5,396 bases of DNA from Bryobacteraceae bacterium (lineage in GTDB: Bacteria > Acidobacteriota > Terriglobia > Bryobacterales > Bryobacteraceae). Where the stretch lies: NCBI GenBank assembly GCA_947456995.1, contig CANGVB010000310.1, positions 1-5,396 of the forward strand, in the 5' to 3' direction. This document shows positions 1 to 4,049 of this stretch, one piece after another; positions within the stretch are counted from its first letter, which is position 1, and the number at the start of each line of letters is the position of its first letter. Position numbers and translations under genes: made by a program. Under the pieces are notes generated by a model. It saw nothing but the letters and a program-made list of their open reading frames with translations. It ran no database searches and was not told the DNA's origin.

Positions 1-354
1 GCCTTTGATACTTCAAAGCCAATTCCGAATGTTGAGATCACCAGCAAAGCAGTGCAGGGCTTAGCCGAGAATCCCTATGATCGAATCGAATTCAACTGGA
101 AGGGGCAAATCCTGCATGGAGGGATTGGGCCGTGGCTCGGTGTTTACGACACGGGGCTTTTAGCAGCGGGTGATGGCTATCGCTTCATGAGTTCGCCCAA
201 TGATCGTTGGGACATCACACAGAATCTGAGCTGGCAGGAAGACTTTGCCGTTCCGTTTGGAATCCTTCTCTTCTTTGGGGTGGCCTTTACCGGTGTCAGC
301 TTCGTCATCAAGCGGAGCGAGGAAAGGTTCCGGTCGATGAAGCTTCGAATGTAG
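1..354 (+). CDS. C-terminal part of an unrecognised single-span membrane protein
   Basis: The frame is open from the first base, so the start lies upstream. 117 residues remain before a TAG stop. I do not recognise the family. The first ~80 visible residues are soluble-looking and rich in Gly, Trp and Tyr (for example GGIGPWLGVYDTG at residues 40-52). Residues ~82-103 (FAVPFGILLFFGVAFTGVSF and on) form a clear hydrophobic helix. A short basic tail follows (KRSEERFRSMK). By the positive-inside rule the tail should be cytoplasmic and the preceding domain outside. The gene lies 21 bases upstream of the galM-like gene on the same strand, so co-transcription is likely. Other membrane segments may lie in the missing part, so one span is a minimum. 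Function cannot be given. Confidence 0.72.
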   Translation, partial: AFDTSKPIPNVEITSKAVQGLAENPYDRIEFNWKGQILHGGIGPWLGVYDTGLLAAGDGYRFMSSPNDRWDITQNLSWQEDFAVPFGILLFFGVAFTGVSFVIKRSEERFRSMKLRM

Positions 355-375
355 AAAGTTGATAGAGTCGAATCG

Positions 376-1437
376 ATGAAGACCTTATTGATTTGCCTCT
401 TGTTCTCAGCTTGCATGCTAGCTGAGACCCCGAAGACTTTCACCTTGAAGAACAAGGCGGGGATGGAGGCGGTGATCACCAATTATGGCGGCATTCTGAT
501 GTCGCTCAAGGTGCCGGGCCGGGCGGGAAAACTGGAAGACGTAGTGATTGGCTTTGACAAGCCCGAAGACTACATCGCCAAGAAAGAGCATCCCTACTTT
601 GGCGCCCTCGTGGGCCGCTACGGCAACCGGATCGGGAAGGCGCAGTTTTCGATCGACGGCAAAGTTCACAAGCTTGCTGCCAATAATGGGCCCAACTCGC
701 TGCATGGTGGGCTGGTTGGCTTTGACAAGAAGTTCTGGAATGCGCGGCAATCTGGCAATACGCTAACGCTCGAACTGGTGAGCAAGGATGAAGAAGAGGG
801 CTTTCCGGGTGAGTTGCGGGTGAAGGTGGTTTATACCCTGAGCGATAACAATGCGCTGCACATGGACTACTCGGCAACCACCAACAAGCCCACGGTGGTA
901 AATCTCACCAATCACTCTTACTTCAATCTTGGTGGCACTGCGAGCAAGCACGTGATGGGGCATGTACTGAAGGTGAATGCCAGCAAGTTCACGCCTGTCG
1001 ACAAGGATCTGATTCCGACGGGAGAGTTGAAGGCAGTAGCGGGAACACCTTTTGACTTCACAAAACCCGCCCCCATCGGATCAAGGATTGAACAGAAGGA
1101 TGAGCAACTGAAGATGGGCGGTGGCTATGACCACAACTTCGTCTTCGATAAGGGCATCACTGCCACACCACAACTTGTAGTTGAAGCCTATGACCCTGCA
1201 TCCGGGCGCCTAATGGAAGTACTCACAACCGAGCCTGGCGTACAGTTCTATACCGCGAACTTTCTGGATGGAACGATTGTGGGCAAAGGCGGAGTAAAAC
1301 TGGAGAAGCGCCACGCGTTTTGTCTTGAAACCCAGCACTTTCCCGATTCGCCGAATCAGCCCAACTTTCCAAGCACTTTGTTGCGCCCAGGGAACACATA
1401 CAAGTCTTCAACCGTATTCCACTTCAAGGTACGTTAA
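376..1437 (+). CDS. galM: Exported aldose 1-epimerase (galactose mutarotase family)
   Basis: This enzyme interconverts the alpha and beta anomers of aldoses such as glucose and galactose. The 353-residue length is usual for the family. The family's active-site blocks are all present: GRYGNRI with Arg81, LHGG with His110, NHSYFNL with His180 (expected general acid), YDHNFV with Asp252, and LETQHFPDSPN with Glu318 (expected catalytic base). The N-terminus, MKTLLICLLFSACMLAETPK, is a short signal peptide, so the enzyme should act outside the cytoplasm, unlike E. coli GalM. Cleavage could follow Ala16 (signal peptidase I). FSAC, with Cys13, is also a weak lipobox, so a lipoprotein is possible. 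The ATG start is chosen because it places the signal at the terminus; only a weak AGAG (364-367) precedes it. The gene follows a membrane protein gene by 21 bases and overlaps the next small ORF by one base. A periplasmic sugar-processing role is inferred; the exact substrate cannot be read. Confidence 0.93.
   Translation: MKTLLICLLFSACMLAETPKTFTLKNKAGMEAVITNYGGILMSLKVPGRAGKLEDVVIGFDKPEDYIAKKEHPYFGALVGRYGNRIGKAQFSIDGKVHKLAANNGPNSLHGGLVGFDKKFWNARQSGNTLTLELVSKDEEEGFPGELRVKVVYTLSDNNALHMDYSATTNKPTVVNLTNHSYFNLGGTASKHVMGHVLKVNASKFTPVDKDLIPTGELKAVAGTPFDFTKPAPIGSRIEQKDEQLKMGGGYDHNFVFDKGITATPQLVVEAYDPASGRLMEVLTTEPGVQFYTANFLDGTIVGKGGVKLEKRHAFCLETQHFPDSPNQPNFPSTLLRPGNTYKSSTVFHFKVR
1426..1429 (+). promoter_or_regulatory. 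Ribosome binding site of the 49-residue ORF
   Basis: AAGG lies inside the last codons of the galM-like gene, seven bases before the ATG at 1437. With the TAATG stop/start overlap it suggests translational coupling to galM. The context AGGTAC-N4-ATG recurs exactly at the other small ORF in this window (3793-3805). Confidence 0.45.
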
Positions 1438-1586
1438 TGGACAACATGGAAGCACAGCTTGAGCTGGTGACGGAGAACGCGAAAGAGTTGAAGTCGAAAA
1501 TCGAGCAATCCAGCATCGGCGAAGAGATCGTCGACTTTGCCGGAGAACTCGCGATTGATGCTGTTGCAGCTATCCTCGATTTCTAG
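1437..1586 (+). CDS. Small acidic hypothetical protein, 49 residues
   Basis: The ATG overlaps the galM stop (TAATG), and AAGG sits seven bases upstream, so translation is probably coupled to galM. The product starts MDNMEAQLELVTENAKELKS and ends AIDAVAAILDF. It has 12 acidic and only 3 basic residues, hence a very low predicted pI. Residues ~4-24 look like a charged helix, and residues ~31-49 an amphipathic, Ala/Ile-rich helix. There is no signal peptide, Cys or known motif, and I do not recognise the family. A second in-frame ATG at codon 4 has a poorer upstream context. Its stop shares CTAG with the convergent adk stop. Support is the start context, the coupling and the protein-like composition; homology cannot be tested here. 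It may be a small accessory or regulatory protein, or a chance ORF. Confidence 0.55.
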   Translation: MDNMEAQLELVTENAKELKSKIEQSSIGEEIVDFAGELAIDAVAAILDF

Positions 1587-2266
1587 CTGCGGCGCAACCG
1601 AACGGGGCTGAAAACTTCTGCGTCAAGGGCGAGCTTGATCTCTTCAAAGACAGCATCAGGCGACTGATGGGCGTTGACGTGGATCACGTTGCCGGTGCCG
1701 CCAAGCTTGTAGAAACCAAGAACGGGGTCGGTGACAGCCTTGTAGGCATCCAGCCGGCGATGAGCCGTCTCTACTGTGTCGTCACTACGCTGCCACAATG
1801 GCTCGTTGTCGATGTCGCAATGGCCCTCGCGAAGCGGAGGTTTGCTCTGCAGGTTGTAGATTGTGCCGCAGCTTCGGCAGCTCCAACGGGCGCTGAGCCG
1901 GCTGATGAGCACAGAATCAGGAACGTCCATATGGACGAGCGTGGGAGCAGCAACGCCGAGGCCTTCGAGGATTTGATGCAGGTGGGAGGCTTGCTCGACA
2001 GTGCGCGGATAGCCGTCGATCAGGAAGCCATCACGGCAATCTGGCTCGGCCAGGCGGGCCTCCAGCAGGTGGTTCACCATCTCGTTGGGAACCAGGCAAC
2101 CGGCCGCCAGAAGGCAGTCGATCGTTTTGCCGGTGTCGGAATGCTTCTCGCTTTCGCGACGCAACATGTCGCCCGTCGAAATCGCGGGAATGCCCAATCG
2201 GTCCCTAAGCAGGGGGGACTGGGTTCCTTTGCCGCAACCTGGCGGACCGAATAACAGAAGGACCAC
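1583..2266 (-). CDS. adk: Adenylate kinase with zinc-type LID domain
   Basis: This cytoplasmic enzyme catalyses ATP + AMP = 2 ADP. With the GTG start at 2266 the protein has 227 residues, and its landmarks fall on the numbering of Bacillus adenylate kinases: P-loop GPPGCGKGT at 7-15, STGDMLR ending at Arg36 (AMP site), DGYPRT with Arg88, Arg123 and Arg127, Arg160 in RSDD, and Arg171. The LID carries C130-x2-C133-x16-C150-x2-D153, the zinc-binding pattern known from B. subtilis. The P-loop has Cys11 where Ala or Ser is more usual. The frame extends upstream to an ATG (2278) and a GTG (2323). The 2266 start is preferred because GGAGGT lies four bases before it, the promoter candidate would start transcription near 2275, and both extensions add residues before the canonical P-loop spacing. 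The tail ~10 residues beyond the Bacillus length ends in RLRRS. No secY, map or infA neighbour is present, so it is outside the usual ribosomal-protein context and could be a second adk copy. Confidence 0.94.
   Translation of the reverse strand: MVLLLFGPPGCGKGTQSPLLRDRLGIPAISTGDMLRRESEKHSDTGKTIDCLLAAGCLVPNEMVNHLLEARLAEPDCRDGFLIDGYPRTVEQASHLHQILEGLGVAAPTLVHMDVPDSVLISRLSARWSCRSCGTIYNLQSKPPLREGHCDIDNEPLWQRSDDTVETAHRRLDAYKAVTDPVLGFYKLGGTGNVIHVNAHQSPDAVFEEIKLALDAEVFSPVRLRRS
1654..1669. repeat. Short perfect inverted repeat in the adk 3' coding end
   Basis: CATCAG-GCGA-CTGATG is a perfect 6-bp stem with a 4-base loop; read on the + strand the loop is of GNRA type. It lies 68 bases past the stop of the 49-residue ORF, where transcripts of that operon would have to end. 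No T-run follows on either strand, so it is not a standard intrinsic terminator, and chance is a fair explanation. Confidence 0.25.
1924..1937. repeat. Perfect 14-bp palindrome inside adk
   Basis: CGTCCATATGGACG is fully self-complementary with no loop. It encodes part of the VHMDV stretch of adenylate kinase. It could be a dimer-type protein site, but its position within a conserved coding stretch makes chance more likely. Confidence 0.3.
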
Positions 2267-2270
2267 GTGT

Positions 2271-2276
2271 ACCTCC
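2271..2276 (-). promoter_or_regulatory. Strong ribosome binding site that decides the adk start
   Basis: On the minus strand GGAGGT stands four bases before the GTG at 2266. It is the best Shine-Dalgarno match I found in the window. It favours the GTG over the ATG at 2278, which overlaps the same stretch and has no such site ahead of it. Confidence 0.7.
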
Positions 2277-2281
2277 ATCAA

Positions 2282-2310
2282 AGAGTAATCCGACTGAAAC
2301 GCGGCGTCAA
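2282..2310 (-). promoter_or_regulatory. Sigma-70-like promoter candidate for adk
   Basis: On the minus strand there is a -35 TTGACG (2310-2305; five of six consensus bases), exactly 17 bases, then a -10 TACTCT (2287-2282; the first two bases and the last T match). The expected start point, about seven bases beyond the -10, is near 2275. That is downstream of the ATG at 2278 and just at the GGAGGT, giving a leader of about nine bases before the GTG at 2266. The promoter would therefore exclude the longer adk starts. Confidence 0.5.
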
Positions 2311-2355
2311 TGGTAAGTTTCACCCACGGGCTGCCGGTAGAGGTGTTGTGGAAGA

Positions 2356-2364
2356 TGCTTTAAT
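2356..2364 (+). promoter_or_regulatory. Extended -10 promoter candidate for the PLP enzyme gene
   Basis: TGCTTTAAT fits an extended -10 (TGn plus TTTAAT, five of six bases of TATAAT). I see no -35 at the right distance. Transcription would start near 2371, three bases before the ATG at 2374. Since no Shine-Dalgarno sequence precedes that ATG, a leaderless or nearly leaderless mRNA is possible. Confidence 0.33.
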
Positions 2365-2373
2365 AGTTCGATC

Positions 2374-3696
2374 ATGCCCAGCCAGAATCGCTTCGGACGA
2401 CGCAATTTCTTTGGCAGCTCCATCGCTGCCGCAGCCGCAGTGGCCGCCCCTGCCCAGGACAGCTTCGACTTCGATACTCCCTACAGCCGGATTGGTACAG
2501 ACTCCACCAAGTGGGATGCGCAAATCAAGCGCTACGGCAAAGATTCGATCCTCGCCGGGATGGGGATTTCCGACACCGATTTTCGGACTGCCCCAGTGAT
2601 TACTGCAGCGCTCCAGAAGCGGATGCAGCATGAGAATTGGGGCTATCTGACGATGCCCGACTCCTTCCGCGAGGCGATCATTCGATGGAACAAGAGCCGC
2701 TACGGGATCACCATACATCCAGACCGCTTGCTCCTGGCTACTGGCGTGCATCCGGCCATCATTAGTGCCTTGCGTGCTTTCTCCCCGCAGGGCAGCAAGG
2801 TGTTGCTGCTAACGCCCACTTACGACGGCTTCTTCGGAGATATTTCTGCGGCCGGCTGCAAGCCGCAGGAGTGTCCGCTCAAGCAGGTGAATGGCCGCTA
2901 CCAACTGGATCTGGAAGCACTCGATCGTCACATTACGATTGATACGCAGTCGCTGATTCTTTGCAACCCGAATAACCCGACAGGCAATGTCTGGTCTCGT
3001 CAGGAATTGACTGCGATTGGCGAGCTTTGCACGAAGCGCCGGGTGGTTGTGCTGGTGGATGAGATCCACTGCGATCTGGTCACCAAAGGGAATCAATACA
3101 CTCCATATTCGTTGCTTGAGAATCGCGAAGTGGTCAACAACAGCGTCACCTTCAAATCGGCCAGCAAATCGTTTAATCTGTCCGCCTTCAAGGCGGCCTG
3201 GATGTTCTCAGACAATGCCGATTACATGGCTCGCATCGCAGCAACCGGCCACAGTGGGGATATCAACACGCTTGGGGTTGTCGCGACTCAAGCGGCTCTC
3301 AATGAAGGCGAGCCCTGGCTGAAGCAACTCATCTCGTACATCGACGGGAATCACGAATTTGTTGCCGACTTTGTGGGCAAGCGCATTCCGTTGCTCAAGT
3401 ACACAAAGCCGCAAGGCACCTATCTTGGGTGGGTGGAGGTGTCGGGGTTGATTGAACGGATTGGGGCGAGCGCTCAGGCCGCAAAGCTGAATCAAGGCCG
3501 GCCGGCAGGGGCGCGGCCAGTTACGGCGGAGATGGTGGTGCAGGAATTTCTGGTGAAGCAGGCGAGGGTGCAGATCAATGCCGGCACCAATTACGGACAG
3601 GCCGGGACGGGGCGTATGCGAATGAATCTGGGCACTTCGCGCAAGACGCTTGAGATGGCGCTCTCGAGCATCGCTTCGGCGCTGCAGAAGGTCTAG
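2374..3696 (+). CDS. Tat-signal-bearing PLP-dependent aminotransferase / C-S lyase, MalY/PatB-like
   Basis: This is a 440-residue fold-type I PLP enzyme. Visible landmarks are YLTMPDSFREAIIRW (91-105, typical of the MalY/PatB branch), LTPTY with Tyr150, CNPNNPTGNVW (197-207) with Asn201, VDEIHCDL with Asp229 expected to pair with the PLP ring nitrogen, SASKSFNLS with Lys265 as the Schiff-base lysine, and a C-terminal GTGRMRMNLG with Arg416 expected to bind the substrate carboxylate. MalY and PatB are cystathionine beta-lyases/C-S lyases, but aminotransferase activity is equally possible. The N-terminus, NRFGRRNFFGSSIAAAAAVA, is a good twin-arginine signal with likely cleavage near residues 25-28, implying folded, cofactor-loaded export. 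Compared with my memory of MalY/PatB, there is an extra Gly/Ala/Arg-rich stretch of about 25 residues near 362-386. The ATG at 2374 is kept because it includes the RR motif; no ribosome binding site precedes it. It is divergent from adk and followed by a 353-base gap, so probably monocistronic. Confidence 0.88.
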   Translation: MPSQNRFGRRNFFGSSIAAAAAVAAPAQDSFDFDTPYSRIGTDSTKWDAQIKRYGKDSILAGMGISDTDFRTAPVITAALQKRMQHENWGYLTMPDSFREAIIRWNKSRYGITIHPDRLLLATGVHPAIISALRAFSPQGSKVLLLTPTYDGFFGDISAAGCKPQECPLKQVNGRYQLDLEALDRHITIDTQSLILCNPNNPTGNVWSRQELTAIGELCTKRRVVVLVDEIHCDLVTKGNQYTPYSLLENREVVNNSVTFKSASKSFNLSAFKAAWMFSDNADYMARIAATGHSGDINTLGVVATQAALNEGEPWLKQLISYIDGNHEFVADFVGKRIPLLKYTKPQGTYLGWVEVSGLIERIGASAQAAKLNQGRPAGARPVTAEMVVQEFLVKQARVQINAGTNYGQAGTGRMRMNLGTSRKTLEMALSSIASALQKV

Positions 3697-3802
3697 GCGA
3701 CGCGAAGCTCTGCAGGCCCACACTATAGATCCGGGATGGCCATTTGGATTGCGCCCAGGGAACAAAAGGCTGGACCGCGGCGTATCTCATTTAGGTACAT
3801 CG

Positions 3803-3979
3803 ATGAACCTGATTGCTGCATGGATGCAAAGTGCGAATCGAGATCGGCGGATAGAAACCGCCGTGGATCAGGCACTTTCCTTTGTTATCAGGGCCTTTGA
3901 TTTCTTTCAAAACTTGGTTGAGGGCCTCAACGCGGTTTCGACCATATTGGAAGTCGTGAGCGGCCTGCTTCATTTCTAA
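3803..3979 (+). CDS. Possible small hypothetical protein, 58 residues
   Basis: The ATG follows AGG (3793-3795) at seven bases, in the context AGGTAC-N4-ATG, the same as at the 49-residue ORF. The product begins MNLIAAWMQSANRDRRIETA and ends STILEVVSGLLHF. It appears mostly helical, with an arginine-containing N-terminal part and an amphipathic, Phe/Leu/Val-rich second half (residues ~24-58) that could pack on a membrane or a partner. It has no clear transmembrane span because charges recur every few residues. No Cys and no motif is recognised. It lies alone between the PLP enzyme gene and nadE, with 106 bases upstream and 70 downstream. The frame is also open upstream to 3650, inside the PLP gene, but that extension reads as arginine-rich shadow sequence. 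Real gene or chance ORF is unresolved. Confidence 0.42.
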   Translation: MNLIAAWMQSANRDRRIETAVDQALSFVIRAFDFFQNLVEGLNAVSTILEVVSGLLHF

Positions 3980-4033
3980 GGTGCCGTAGAGCAGCTTTCA
4001 CCTAAATTTCAAAGTGGGTCGGCCATGAATCGC

Positions 4034-4039
4034 TACAAT
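4034..4039 (+). promoter_or_regulatory. -10-like box upstream of nadE
   Basis: TACAAT matches the -10 consensus at five of six bases. No convincing -35 lies 15-18 bases upstream. The expected start point is near 4046, only about four bases before the nadE ATG, although AGAG (4041-4044) could serve as a weak ribosome binding site if transcription began earlier. Confidence 0.33.
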
Positions 4040-4049
4040 AAGAGATCTC

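Larger units (their letters stand above)
3697..4049. other. 353-base gap between the PLP enzyme gene and nadE
   Basis: Apart from one possible 58-residue ORF (3803-3979) and a -10-like box before nadE, I see little here. A TATAGA (3724-3729) resembles a -10 box but has no partner at -35 spacing. I found no hairpin with a T-run, no tRNA-like cloverleaf, no direct repeats and no riboswitch-like conserved core. An open frame on the minus strand (3791-3973) has no ribosome binding site and an unprotein-like end, and is taken as a shadow. Confidence 0.5.

Noticed and set aside
334..381. Repeated TCGATGAAG at 334-342 and 373-381, in the same frame on both sides of a TAG, suggesting stop read-through or a duplicated start
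   Set aside because: Nine bases is too short to exclude chance, the flanking bases differ, and galM has its own signal peptide beginning at the second copy. No read-through signal is visible.
1654..1669. Hairpin as a terminator for the galM operon
   Set aside because: The stem is only 6 bp and no T-run follows on either strand.
1667..2254. 195-residue open frame on the + strand antisense to adk
   Set aside because: It lies wholly within adk, whose motifs are unmistakable, and has no ribosome binding site and no recognisable motif. Codon bias in GC-rich genes readily leaves the opposite strand open.
2278..2323. Longer adk starts (ATG at 2278, GTG at 2323)
   Set aside because: Neither has a Shine-Dalgarno sequence, both shift the conserved residues off the standard numbering, and both would start upstream of the predicted transcript 5' end.
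3208..3765. 185-residue open frame on the minus strand under the PLP enzyme gene
   Set aside because: The Arg/His/Pro-rich composition is typical of a shadow frame; the + strand carries the PLP enzyme's Lys265 and Arg416 regions over the same stretch.
3791..3973. 60-residue minus-strand frame in the gap before nadE
   Set aside because: No ribosome binding site, and a Cys/His/Pro/Arg-rich C-terminal part that looks non-coding; the + strand ORF over the same bases has the better start context.
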